Positions 1-8,243 of a DNA stretch of 58,978 bases are shown one piece after another. A model generated the notes under the pieces. It searched no databases and was not told the origin of the DNA. It saw only the letters and a program-made list of their open reading frames with translations. Where the stretch lies: assembly GCA_026387575.1 (NCBI GenBank), contig JAPLLK010000064.1:1-58978 (forward strand), given 5' to 3'. Position numbers and translations under genes: made by a program. How positions within the stretch are numbered: position 1 is the stretch's first letter; the number at the start of each line of letters is the position of its first letter. This DNA is from Nitrospirota bacterium. GTDB lineage: Bacteria > Nitrospirota > Thermodesulfovibrionia > Thermodesulfovibrionales > UBA1546.

Positions 1-1
1 C

Positions 2-793
2 GTAAAAGAGATAGAAGAAGCGCTTCTCAACGGTGAGGCAGACCTTGCTGTCCACAGCATGAAGGATGTGCCTACTGACTTTCCGAAAGGACTTCATCTC
101 GCTGTTATATGCAAGAGGGAAGACCCAAGGGATGCGTTTATTACAGCAGGGGTTAGTGAAAGGAAAATTAAAAGATTTAAAGACCTGCCAAAAGGTGCGA
201 CCGTTGGCACAAGCAGTCTGAGGCGTTCATGCCAGCTCCTGAGCATAAGGCCTGATTTGAAGATAGAACAACTAAGGGGAAATCTTGACACAAGGCTGAG
301 AAAGCTTGATGAAGGACATTTTGACGCTATCATCCTTGCAGCAGCAGGGGTTAAGAGGCTCGGTTGGGCAGAGAGAATAACAGAGATACTTGAGCCTGAT
401 ATAAGCCTTCCTGCGATTGGACAGGGCGCAATCGGGATTGAATGCAGGATTGACGATGATTTTATCAATAAGCTTATTGCTCCGCTTAATCACAGTGAGA
501 CATCCATCTGTGTCCGCGCTGAAAGGGCATGTCTTAAAAAACTTGAAGGCGGCTGTCAGGTTCCGATTGCAGCACATGCGACACTTAACAACGCCAAGTT
601 GTCAATGGATGGATTAGTCGGTAGCGTAACAGGCGACAGGATTATTAAGAGCCATGTAGAAGGAAATCCCCAAAATGCCGAATCCCTCGGTCTCAAACTC
701 GCGGAAGATTTACTTTCAAAAGGAGCAAAAGAGATTCTTGATGAGGTTTACGGCAAGAACATCAGCCCTGTTAACGGTGAAATAGCAAGCTGA
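2..793 (+). CDS. hemC: Hydroxymethylbilane synthase (porphobilinogen deaminase), 5' end missing
   Basis: The enzyme joins four porphobilinogen units into hydroxymethylbilane in tetrapyrrole synthesis, in the cytosol. The reading frame is already open at base 2, so roughly the first 45-50 residues lie outside the window. 263 codons remain. Visible family motifs are AVHSMKDVPT near the window start, TSSLRRSCQL, and the cofactor loop GGCQVPIAAHA, whose cysteine carries the dipyrromethane primer. The C-terminal domain follows to the TGA stop. The gene converges with tyrS with one base between the stops. TGA as an ordinary stop here matters for the nuoB discussion. Identification is secure; only the true start is unseen. 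Confidence 0.97.
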   Translation, partial: VKEIEEALLNGEADLAVHSMKDVPTDFPKGLHLAVICKREDPRDAFITAGVSERKIKRFKDLPKGATVGTSSLRRSCQLLSIRPDLKIEQLRGNLDTRLRKLDEGHFDAIILAAAGVKRLGWAERITEILEPDISLPAIGQGAIGIECRIDDDFINKLIAPLNHSETSICVRAERACLKKLEGGCQVPIAAHATLNNAKLSMDGLVGSVTGDRIIKSHVEGNPQNAESLGLKLAEDLLSKGAKEILDEVYGKNISPVNGEIAS

Positions 794-794
794 A

Positions 795-2006
795 CTATTT
801 CCCCTCAATCTTCAAAAACTTCCTCTTCCCTGCCTTGAAAAGGTAAGTCCCGGACTTGAGTTTTGCGTCAGGATTGTCGCATTTTTTGTCATCAATTGTA
901 ACACCGCCCTGCTTTATAAGCCTCATTGCCTCGCCTGTGCTTGAGCAGAGACCTGAGAGTTTCATTATCTTCGGAACCCACATCTCATCGTCTTCCCATT
1001 TAAGCTCAAAAACAGGTATCTCATCAGGCATTCCCTTATCCTTAAAAATATGCCCGAATTCTTCTTTGGCTTTCAAGGCATCATCTTTTCCCCAGTATCT
1101 TTCTACAATCTCCAGTGCAAGATTTTCTTTGGCGGTTTTAGGATGGATAGCGCCTTTTTCTATTCCCTTCTTCAGTGCGCTGAGTTCATCAATTGATATA
1201 TGGCTCAGAAGTTCATAGTACCTGAGCATGAGGGTATCGTTTATTGACATTACCTTTCCGAACATATCCTTTGGCTGTTCCGTAATCCCGATGTAATTTC
1301 CAAGGCTCTTTGACATCTTGTTCACGCCGTCCAGTCCCTCAAGCAAAGGCATGAGAACAACAGCCTGCTCTTCAACCCCCATTTTCCTCTGCAAAGTTCT
1401 TCCCATAAGTATATTGAACTTCTGATCTGTGCCTCCAAGTTCAACATCTGCTTTCAGATGTACAGAGTCGTATCCCTGAAACAGAGGATAATAGAATTCA
1501 AGTATTGTTATGTCCTGCTGGCTTTCAAATCTTTTCTTGAAATCCTCTCTTTCAAGCATCCTTGCAACTGTCTGCATTGAGCCAAGTCCGACAATATCCA
1601 TAACGCTCATCTTTGTGAGCCACTCGCTGTTAAATAGCACCTTTGTTTTTTTAGGATCCAATATCTTAAATATCTGCTCTCTGTATGTCCTGGCGTTTTT
1701 TAAAACATCTTCCTTTGTCAGCGGTTTTCTCACCTCTGACCTGCCGGTAGGATCTCCAATCATTCCTGTGAAATCACCGATAATAAATAATATCTCATGC
1801 CCCAGTTCCTGAAACTGTCTCATCTTTTCAAGCAGCACTGTATGGCCGAGATGGATATCAGGAGCAGTTGGGTCAAACCCTGCCTTTATCTTTAAAGGAG
1901 TGTTCTTTTTTACAGACTTCTCAAATTTGGCAAGGAGCTCTTTTTCGCTGATTACTTCAACAGCCCCTCTTTTGATTATCTCAAGTTGTTTCTCAGGTGT
2001 AAGCAT
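795..2006 (-). CDS. tyrS: Tyrosyl-tRNA synthetase (type 2)
   Basis: Charges tRNA-Tyr with tyrosine. At 403 aa it has the length of the TyrS type 2 subfamily. The class I signature HLGH lies at about residues 52-55 and KMSKS at about residue 231. The motif [14 protein letters not shown] is typical of type 2. The C-terminal 65 residues look like an S4 RNA-binding domain ([15 protein letters not shown]). The ATG at 2004-2006 begins [11 protein letters not shown], matching the family N-terminus. It is divergent from rpmH and convergent with hemC. Confidence 0.97.
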   Translation of the reverse strand: MLTPEKQLEIIKRGAVEVISEKELLAKFEKSVKKNTPLKIKAGFDPTAPDIHLGHTVLLEKMRQFQELGHEILFIIGDFTGMIGDPTGRSEVRKPLTKEDVLKNARTYREQIFKILDPKKTKVLFNSEWLTKMSVMDIVGLGSMQTVARMLEREDFKKRFESQQDITILEFYYPLFQGYDSVHLKADVELGGTDQKFNILMGRTLQRKMGVEEQAVVLMPLLEGLDGVNKMSKSLGNYIGITEQPKDMFGKVMSINDTLMLRYYELLSHISIDELSALKKGIEKGAIHPKTAKENLALEIVERYWGKDDALKAKEEFGHIFKDKGMPDEIPVFELKWEDDEMWVPKIMKLSGLCSSTGEAMRLIKQGGVTIDDKKCDNPDAKLKSGTYLFKAGKRKFLKIEGK

Positions 2007-2067
2007 GGGATTTATGATAACCCCTTAAGGTGATTGCAGTCAATTTTTATATCCTGCCCTCATTATC

Positions 2068-2097
2068 TTGACTTTATTCCTACTAAAAAGATATACT
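2068..2097 (+). promoter_or_regulatory. Candidate sigma70 promoter for rpmH
   Basis: TTGACT at 2068-2073 and TATACT at 2092-2097 are separated by 18 bases, about 20 bases before the rpmH start. It is the best -35/-10 pair in the tyrS-rpmH gap. Pattern by eye only. Confidence 0.55.
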
Positions 2098-2117
2098 TTC
2101 TCCTCTGGAGAAAAATA

Positions 2118-2258
2118 ATGGGAACATATACTACATACCATCCTCACAAGATTAAAAGGAAACGGACACACGGCTTCCTTGAGCGCATGAGTTCAAAGGG
2201 AGGACGCAAGGTCATTCAAAGAAGAAGGGCAAAGGGCCGGAAGAAACTGGCCGTTTAA
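2118..2258 (+). CDS. rpmH: 50S ribosomal protein L34
   Basis: L34 is a small basic protein of the large ribosomal subunit. The ATG at 2118 is chosen because it gives 46 aa beginning [20 protein letters not shown], the normal L34 length, and because TGGAG lies 7 bases upstream. An in-frame start further upstream would add about 28 non-conserved residues. The core (RKRTHGF, then SKGGRKV, then [10 protein letters not shown]) is typical. In most bacteria rpmH is followed by rnpA; here the next gene is yidD. Confidence 0.96.
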   Translation: MGTYTTYHPHKIKRKRTHGFLERMSSKGGRKVIQRRRAKGRKKLAV

Positions 2259-2345
2259 TCTTTGATTCCTTATCGCAGTCGGGGCTTTACACCTATGAAC
2301 CTTATTAATAATGTGAGCGGCTCTGATGCATACAGTGGAGAGTGC

Positions 2346-2570
2346 ATGGCGGGAGATATAATTAAAATTATTTTATTAGGGGCTATAAAGCTCTATAAAT
2401 ATGCAATCTCGCCATTATTGCCTGACAGTTGCCGGTTTGTGCCTACCTGTTCTGAATATTCGGCAGAGGCAATAGAAAAATACGGCGCTGTAAAGGGCAG
2501 CTACCTCTCATTGAAGAGAATACTAAAATGCCATCCGTTTCATAGCGGCGGCTATGACCATGTAAGGTAA
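2346..2570 (+). CDS. yidD: Membrane protein insertion efficiency factor YidD
   Basis: YidD is a small membrane-associated protein that helps YidC-dependent insertion. The 74-aa product has the family signature [19 protein letters not shown], followed by [15 protein letters not shown]. An amphipathic N-terminal segment precedes it ([20 protein letters not shown]). The ATG at 2346 has GTGGAG 5 bases upstream and matches the usual length. An in-frame start at 2262 would add 28 unlike residues. yidC starts 8 bases after the stop. Confidence 0.93.
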   Translation: MAGDIIKIILLGAIKLYKYAISPLLPDSCRFVPTCSEYSAEAIEKYGAVKGSYLSLKRILKCHPFHSGGYDHVR

Positions 2571-2578
2571 ACAGAATA

Positions 2579-4168
2579 ATGGGAACAGAAAAAAGAACAT
2601 TAATAGCTATAGTCCTTTCAATAATCATCCTTCTTGGGTATCAGTTTTTATTTCCTCCTCAGCCGCAGAAGCAACCGGCAACCGAACAGGCAAAAGAAGA
2701 AAAGAAAGAAAATAAAGTGCAGGAGACTGTCAAGCCTGTTTCCGTTCCTGCTTCAAAACCAACAGTATCCCCAACAGAAGAAAAAGAAGTCAGGATTGAA
2801 ACAGGCCTTTATTCTGCAACTTTTTCGTCAATAGGCGGAACGATAAAAAAATGGGAATTAAAAAAGTATAAAGATAAAGAAGGGCTGTCTGTGGTCCTTC
2901 AGCAGGGACAGAGCGTTTATCAACCTCTAAGCATGGGGTCCCAGAATAATTTTAATCTTGCAAAGGTAAGTTTTAGAATCTCAGGCAGAGACCTGAACCT
3001 TGATGAAAACACAAACACAGGCGCCATTGTTTTTGAATATGCAACCTCCGAATCTTCCATAAGAAGAACTTACACTTTTTATAATGACAGCTACAAGATT
3101 GACCTTAAGGATGAAGTTGCGGGGTTGCCTGAATACTGGATAACGCCCGGCACTGACTTCGGTATTTATGACAAAAAAGACAAGTCAGCGCATCTCGGCC
3201 CTGTACTACTTAAAGATGCAGAGAAAATAGAGTTTGACGCAAAAAAACTGAGCGAGACTAAAAGCTATCAGGGCAGGCTGAAATGGATTGCTCAGGAGGA
3301 TAAATATTTCTTTTCAGCTATTGTGCCTGTAACTCAGATGGATGAGGCAAAGGCATGGAAAGTTCAGGATGCGTCAGTTATCGCGTTCAAGGGAAAATCC
3401 GGCATTAATAATTTTATCGTTTATGCCGGGCCGAAAGAACACGACACCCTAAAAAAATTAAATGTCGGGCTTGAGCACATCATTGATTTCGGCTTTTTCT
3501 CTATCATATCAAGACCGCTGTTCTGGCTTATGAAATTCTTTCATAACTTCATGGGGAATTACGGATGGGCCATAGTGCTTTTGACAATAGTAACACGAAT
3601 TCCATTTATCCCGCTTCTAAACAAAAGTCAGGCATCAATGAAAAAGATGCAGGAAATCCAGCCCAAAATGGCTGAGATAAAAGAAAAATATAAGAAGGAC
3701 CCGCAGAGGATGCAGAAGGAAACAATGGAGCTTTACAAAAAACACAAGGTAAACCCCCTTGGGGGCTGCCTTCCTATGCTGCTGCAGATTCCTGTATTCT
3801 TTGCGTTATATAAGATATTATCAATCGCTATTGAATTGAGAGGCGCACCGTTCCTGCTCTGGATAACAGACCTCTCAGGCCCGGACACGCTTTTCGGGCA
3901 CATCCCTTCATGGTTCCCTTTGATTGGCGGTTTCGCTGTCGGTCCACTACCGATTGCCATGGGGATTACAATGGTCATCCAGCAGAAAATGACACCTTCA
4001 TCAGCCGACCCTGCCCAGCAGAAGATGATGATGCTCATGCCGATTATATTTACATTCATGTTCCTTAACTTTGCGTCAGGACTCGTACTTTACTGGCTGG
4101 TAAATAACCTGCTTTCAATTGCTCAGCAGTTTCATGTGAACAGAAAACTTGCGAAAGAAAAAGCGTAA
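2579..4168 (+). CDS. yidC: Membrane protein insertase YidC/OxaA
   Basis: YidC inserts and folds inner-membrane proteins, alone or with SecYEG. The 529-aa form has the Gram-negative layout: an N-terminal signal anchor (about residues 6-24), a proline- and lysine-rich linker, and a large periplasmic beta domain (about 65-290). The conserved five-helix insertase core follows. NKSQASMKKMQEIQPKM and the cytoplasmic hairpin ending VNPLGGCLPMLLQIPVFFAL are hallmarks. rpmH-yidD-yidC is the usual order except for missing rnpA. The partner gene jag, often next, is absent here. Confidence 0.96.
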   Translation: MGTEKRTLIAIVLSIIILLGYQFLFPPQPQKQPATEQAKEEKKENKVQETVKPVSVPASKPTVSPTEEKEVRIETGLYSATFSSIGGTIKKWELKKYKDKEGLSVVLQQGQSVYQPLSMGSQNNFNLAKVSFRISGRDLNLDENTNTGAIVFEYATSESSIRRTYTFYNDSYKIDLKDEVAGLPEYWITPGTDFGIYDKKDKSAHLGPVLLKDAEKIEFDAKKLSETKSYQGRLKWIAQEDKYFFSAIVPVTQMDEAKAWKVQDASVIAFKGKSGINNFIVYAGPKEHDTLKKLNVGLEHIIDFGFFSIISRPLFWLMKFFHNFMGNYGWAIVLLTIVTRIPFIPLLNKSQASMKKMQEIQPKMAEIKEKYKKDPQRMQKETMELYKKHKVNPLGGCLPMLLQIPVFFALYKILSIAIELRGAPFLLWITDLSGPDTLFGHIPSWFPLIGGFAVGPLPIAMGITMVIQQKMTPSSADPAQQKMMMLMPIIFTFMFLNFASGLVLYWLVNNLLSIAQQFHVNRKLAKEKA

Positions 4169-4222
4169 TCGCTAAAGCTCACTGGCAGCGTACTCGCCGT
4201 CCAGCGCAGCGTTTTGTTAAAA

Positions 4223-4513
4223 TTATTTTAATTGTTTTTTTATCCAGGCAGGATTTCTACGGCAATCAAGAATCGCATAAACCAATGTTTCAGCATCAGA
4301 TAATTTATAATAAATGGCAAACGGAAAACGTTTTGAAAGCATGCGGTGATAACCGAAGTATACGGGATGGATTCCGGCGTAAACTTGCAAGGAATCAATG
4401 TCAGAAAATAGAGAGTCTATAAAATAATTCCCGAGGCCGACTGATTGTTTATCATAAAAATAAAATCCATCGATCAAGTCTTGTGACGCGGATTCAAGAA
4501 TACGAATTTTCAT
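4223..4513 (-). CDS. RelE/ParE-superfamily toxin
   Basis: A 96-aa basic protein with the compact RelE/ParE pattern: N-terminal helices (SASQDLIDGFYFYDKQS), a central strand region with HPVYFGYHRML, and a C-terminal LVYAILDCRRNPAWIKKQL. Family members are mRNA interferases or gyrase poisons, and sequence alone does not tell which. The start overlaps the end of the upstream antitoxin by 4 bases (ATGA), a standard toxin-antitoxin arrangement. It lies in the accessory patch between yidC and mnmE. Confidence 0.8.
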   Translation of the reverse strand: MKIRILESASQDLIDGFYFYDKQSVGLGNYFIDSLFSDIDSLQVYAGIHPVYFGYHRMLSKRFPFAIYYKLSDAETLVYAILDCRRNPAWIKKQLK

Positions 4514-4722
4514 TTGCAGGATTTTCTAATTCTTTCTTTTTCTCCATCCCAAGCATTAAATTTTTCTTTGCCCTTGGCCACAGATTTTTCGCGCTGAGAT
4601 AAAATATCTTTATGCCATGATGGTGAAGCGACTGCATTTGCATGTTTACATAAATCATCCCACAGTAATTCCATAGCCCGAATTTTATCCCTTGTTGTCA
4701 TTTGGTCGAGTTGTAATACCAT
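4510..4722 (-). CDS. Addiction-module antitoxin (Unstab_antitox-like)
   Basis: A 70-aa acidic/basic protein beginning MVLQLDQMTTRDKIRAMELL, with the pattern M..LW.DL and a downstream WH..IL..RE typical of the putative addiction-module component family. It would bind and neutralise the RelE/ParE toxin encoded immediately downstream and probably repress the pair. AGGTG lies a few bases before the ATG. The gene order antitoxin-toxin and the 4-base overlap support the assignment. Confidence 0.75.
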   Translation of the reverse strand: MVLQLDQMTTRDKIRAMELLWDDLCKHANAVASPSWHKDILSQREKSVAKGKEKFNAWDGEKERIRKSCK

Positions 4723-4980
4723 ATACTTTCACCTCGCATTTTTTTATTAAAGCATATATGTATATTTTTTAATATTTTAGAGTAAAAAGTCAAAGCTCTC
4801 GGCTTTCGATTTCTTAATTTTCTTCATTATAATTTACACACAACGACCGAAATGAAGCGCAGGGCACAGACCTGAAACTGAAAACTAACAAGCGTTATTC
4901 CCTGTCGCCTCGATTTTATTGTTGTACACTGTCTTATTTATGTTTTAATGGTTGCTGGCCCTATTTCCCCAGTTGCATGT

Positions 4981-5220
4981 TTACCATGCTGAAAGCAATT
5001 CCCAGCCTTTGCTCAAATAGGAATCCTCAATGGCGTTTTCAGCAAAAAATGGGTAAATAAGCCATGATATTCCAAATGTAATTGCAGCAAGAACCAGAGA
5101 AATTATAAAATGCTTCCATGCGCCATGTTTTGCAAAATAAAGAGGTCCGAATAGAAAAGTCCACAGTGCCGGATGGCTTGTTTCAACTCTATAGTCATTT
5201 ATAGGATTACGAAATGTCAT
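4981..5220 (-). CDS. Small membrane protein of unknown function
   Basis: 79 aa. After a short polar head comes HPALWTFLFGPLYFAKHGAW, then one hydrophobic stretch at about residues 37-57 (FIISLVLAAITFGISWLIYP) and a polar tail. The FGPLYF..HGAWKH pattern resembles DUF2628-type small membrane proteins, but the resemblance is by eye. No link to its neighbours is apparent. It sits alone in the patch between the toxin-antitoxin pair and the exported protein at 5377. Confidence 0.5.
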   Translation of the reverse strand: MTFRNPINDYRVETSHPALWTFLFGPLYFAKHGAWKHFIISLVLAAITFGISWLIYPFFAENAIEDSYLSKGWELLSAW

Positions 5221-5376
5221 CTTAAAATTCCTCCCTTGCTCTTACAGCATACAACTTGCTGATAGACGACAATGCCGTCTTTTTGTTCATTATTTTTTTA
5301 TATTCGTACAACGTGGAGGTTCAGTGGGAGCCGGCTTTTTCGGCGATCCACTGCAGCCGATGGTTAGAAGGTTTCA

Positions 5377-5829
5377 TTATTGTCCTAGAATCATGTTTGG
5401 TATGTTTTTCTTTTGCCACTCTTTGCCTTCATTGGATATATTTGTAATGACTACGCCCCCTTCCGTTACAAGGGTAATTTTGGGCTTAACCTGATCGCGA
5501 AAATCGATGGTGCCAGAAGCCGTTGTTCCATACTGATTTTTCCCTTTGATTTGATGCACGCCCTTAGAAACAATCTGTTTTTCAACGACAAGATAAACTT
5601 GGGCTTGAGTCAGTATTCCTATACCTGCTATGCCTTCAAAAATACTAACGATATCGAGTGACGTGCCAGTATATTCCAAGTGACCAATGATCGGGGGTTT
5701 GTAAGATTTGTTATCTATTTTGAATTCTATGGCTATGTTTGTGCCGTAGCCAGAATCTGGATCACCCGCAAAACATACTGAATGGGCTGCAAAGATTATG
5801 ATGAAGCACAACGAGATTCTCCTAATCAT
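5377..5829 (-). CDS. Exported hypothetical protein
   Basis: The product, about 150 aa, starts with a clear signal peptide (MIRRISLCFIIIFAAHS, cleavage expected near CFA-GD), so it is probably periplasmic. The ATG at 5829 is preferred over an upstream ATG at 5847 because AAGGAGAG ends about 3 bases before it and lies inside the longer version. The mature part is mostly beta-strand-like (NIAIEFKIDNKSYKPP, then TLVTEGGVVITN). No domain was recognised, and no partner gene is evident. Confidence 0.65.
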   Translation of the reverse strand: MIRRISLCFIIIFAAHSVCFAGDPDSGYGTNIAIEFKIDNKSYKPPIIGHLEYTGTSLDIVSIFEGIAGIGILTQAQVYLVVEKQIVSKGVHQIKGKNQYGTTASGTIDFRDQVKPKITLVTEGGVVITNISNEGKEWQKKNIPNMILGQ

Positions 5830-5969
5830 ATTCTCTCCTTCTAACAATTACTATAGGAACCGTCGTATTTTCTGAAAACTGATTAGAATATAGCATACCT
5901 TACAGATTTTCTAAAGAGAAAAAGTTGTATAAAATCAATTATGGGGTAGTTTCACTATTTAAATTATTA

Positions 5970-6110
5970 GGGACACATCCCATATTTTTCTTCTCTGATT
6001 TCTTCGTTGTTTTCCATAAAAAGTTTAACACAAATACTCGCTAAAGTTTCTCTCCATCTTTAAAGAAATCTTCCGATGCAGCTATTTTTAAGAAATATGG
6101 GATGTGTCCC
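5970..6110. mobile_element. 141-bp MITE/REP-like element with 18-bp perfect inverted ends
   Basis: The left end GGGACACATCCCATATTT (5970-5987) and the right end at 6093-6110 are perfect reverse complements. They enclose 105 bp with no open frame of note. Ends of the type GGGACACATCCC are familiar from elements mobilised by IS200-like (Y1/RAYT) transposases, but no transposase gene lies here. The rest of the 400-bp gap between the exported protein and mnmE shows nothing else, except a possible -10 (TATACT, 6218-6223) right before mnmE. Confidence 0.75.
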
Positions 6111-6230
6111 CAGTTTTCCCATATTATTGTAGATTATAGAAATCAAAGACGGGATAGGCAAGAAAAAGTATCCATCCTGAAATTATTCCAAAATCCCGGA
6201 TTCATCATCTTCTAAGTTATACTATTAATC

Positions 6231-7613
6231 ATGATTCTTGACGACACCATAGCCGCCGTCTCAACTCCTCCCGGCGAAGGCGGAATCGGCATTGTCAGGC
6301 TCACAGGAAAAGACGCAATAAAAATAGCAGACAGGCTATTTAATTCTTCAAAAGGCAAAACCCTCTTTGATTCAGCTTCGCACAGAATAATCTATGGCTT
6401 TATAAAAGACTCATCCACAGGCGAAACAGTGGATGAGGTGCTGGTCTCAATAATGCGCTCGCCTAATACCTACACCAGAGAGGATATTGTTGAGATAAAC
6501 TGCCACGGCGGGATGTCCCCTCTGAGAAATGTACTTGAACTTGCGGTTAAACATGGCGCACGGCTTGCTGAACCCGGAGAGTTCACAAAAAGGGCCTTTT
6601 TAAACGGAAGGATTGACCTGAGTGAGGCAGAGGCCGTGCTTGACCTCATAAGGGCAAAGACAGATGAGTCGCGAAGAATCGCCCTTGAACAGCTCAGAGG
6701 CAGGCTCTCTGAAAAAATTCTAAATCTCAGAGAGCAGCTTACAAAGATATGCGTCTTCATCGAGGCTTGCATAGATTTTCCGGAAGAGGACATAGAGCTT
6801 GCATCGAAGAAGGAAATCATTGAATCAGCAGAGACAATCCTGAAAGAGCTTGCGTCCCTTCTAAAAAGTTACGATGAAGGCAGATTTTTCAGAGAAGGGC
6901 TTGCAGCGGCAATCGTTGGAAAGCCTAATGTCGGAAAATCTTCTCTCCTAAATGCGCTTCTTCAGAAAGACAGGGCGATTGTCACAGATACCCCCGGCAC
7001 AACAAGGGACACAATTGAAGAATATCTGAATATCAACGGCTTGCCTCTTCGCATAATTGATACAGCAGGGATAAGAGAATCGCATGACATGGCAGAGAAA
7101 GAAGGAATTAAAAGAAGCATCAGGGCAATGGAAGATGCGGATTTAGTCATAGCTGTTATTGACGGCAGTGAGCCTCTGAAAGATGAAGACATTGAGGTGC
7201 TCGGAAAGACAAGAGGCAAAAACACAATAATAGTTATTAATAAATCTGACCTGCTGGTACATGGAAAGACTGCTTCACAGCTTGCGACCTATACCTCCAC
7301 AATATTAGAGGTGTCTGCAACACGCGGAGACGGACTGGAGAAACTGAAAGAAAGCATATTCCGGTCTTCGGTTAAAAATTGGGAAGAGCAGAAGGAAGGT
7401 GTTATCGTTACGAACCTAAGGCATAAGATTGCAATTCAGGCCGCTTATGATTCTCTCAAGGATGCGATTAAGGCAATTGAAACTGACAAGCCGCTTGAGA
7501 TAATTGCAATTGAATTCAGAGATGCGCTTGACAGGCTCGGAGAGATTGTAGGCGCTGTAACAACAGATGATATCCTCAACAGGATATTCAGCGATTTCTG
7601 CATTGGAAAGTAA
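6231..7613 (+). CDS. mnmE: tRNA uridine-5-carboxymethylaminomethyl modification GTPase MnmE
   Basis: With MnmG, MnmE modifies the wobble uridine of several tRNAs. The 460-aa protein has all expected parts: the N-terminal folate-binding domain (DTIAAVSTPPGEGGIGIVRL), helical domain, and inserted G domain with GKPNVGKS (about 230-237), DTAG (about 277-280) and NKSD (about 337-340). It ends with FCIGK, whose cysteine is conserved. No Shine-Dalgarno is visible. TATACT at 6218-6223 sits only 7 bases before the ATG, so the mRNA may be almost leaderless. It converges with the HARP gene. Confidence 0.97.
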   Translation: MILDDTIAAVSTPPGEGGIGIVRLTGKDAIKIADRLFNSSKGKTLFDSASHRIIYGFIKDSSTGETVDEVLVSIMRSPNTYTREDIVEINCHGGMSPLRNVLELAVKHGARLAEPGEFTKRAFLNGRIDLSEAEAVLDLIRAKTDESRRIALEQLRGRLSEKILNLREQLTKICVFIEACIDFPEEDIELASKKEIIESAETILKELASLLKSYDEGRFFREGLAAAIVGKPNVGKSSLLNALLQKDRAIVTDTPGTTRDTIEEYLNINGLPLRIIDTAGIRESHDMAEKEGIKRSIRAMEDADLVIAVIDGSEPLKDEDIEVLGKTRGKNTIIVINKSDLLVHGKTASQLATYTSTILEVSATRGDGLEKLKESIFRSSVKNWEEQKEGVIVTNLRHKIAIQAAYDSLKDAIKAIETDKPLEIIAIEFRDALDRLGEIVGAVTTDDILNRIFSDFCIGK

Positions 7614-7622
7614 AAGGAAGAA

Positions 7623-8243
7623 TTAACTTTTCACCGCTGCCGACATCTCAGCTTTTTTGATGGAACTTTGAAGGTATTCTTTGAACTTGGAAGACACCAG
7701 CCATTTAATCCCTAATTTCTCAGCCCATTTTATTATCCCCTGGTCTGCTGTTACAAGCAACGCATCAAGCTCCCGTGCAAGCAGAATGAGGTCAACATCC
7801 TCCTTGCTGTCAATAATCCCTTCTCTCAAAGCCTCTCTGTATTTTCTCCTCATGTCCTTAACAATCTCTTCTTCGCCTGCTTTTGAAACACCCCTCACAG
7901 CCTTCTCTGCCACCCTGAGCCCCTTATTAATCCTCTCTCTCATGTCTTCTATCAATTCATAGAGCAGAAATGCAGGGCATGTAAGCTCATGTTTCTTGGG
8001 AGGTTTTTGCTGAAGGACAATGAGCAGGTCTCCTGATATTTTTTCAGGTTCTATGAAATTAAGGAGTTCCTCAAATATGGATGGCGGCATATAGAACTCA
8101 AGGTGAGGAATCTGCGCTGCTAAGAACAGGAAGCTTTCAAGCGCCTCTGTAGGTGTCCTGCCAAGGCTCTCGCGAACCTCCGGATTTACAAAAAGGCTTG
8201 TATCTAAAACTACAGCACTCTTTTTAAATTTTGCCTGCCCCAT
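7623..8243 (-). CDS. RNA-free ribonuclease P (HARP, PIN-domain; UPF0278)
   Basis: Homologs of Aquifex RNase P are single-subunit PIN-like nucleases that cut 5' leaders from tRNA precursors; older names are 'RNA ligase partner' and UPF0278. The 206-aa product has the family blocks LDTSLFVNPE, FYMPPSIFEEL, ERINKGLRVAE, KYREALREGIIDSKEDVD and LLVTADQGI. Metal-binding acidic candidates are D14, D145, D149 and D167. It is the last gene of the nadD-rsfS-TPR operon and overlaps the TPR gene by 20 bases. The family call is strong. That it is the cell's main RNase P is inference, helped by the missing rnpA at 2259-2345. Confidence 0.88.
   Translation of the reverse strand: MGQAKFKKSAVVLDTSLFVNPEVRESLGRTPTEALESFLFLAAQIPHLEFYMPPSIFEELLNFIEPEKISGDLLIVLQQKPPKKHELTCPAFLLYELIEDMRERINKGLRVAEKAVRGVSKAGEEEIVKDMRRKYREALREGIIDSKEDVDLILLARELDALLVTADQGIIKWAEKLGIKWLVSSKFKEYLQSSIKKAEMSAAVKS

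Noticed and set aside
5264-5284. Rho-independent terminator (AGACG/CGTCT followed by T's)
   Set aside because: Only 5 bp of stem, and no gene upstream on that strand that it could serve.
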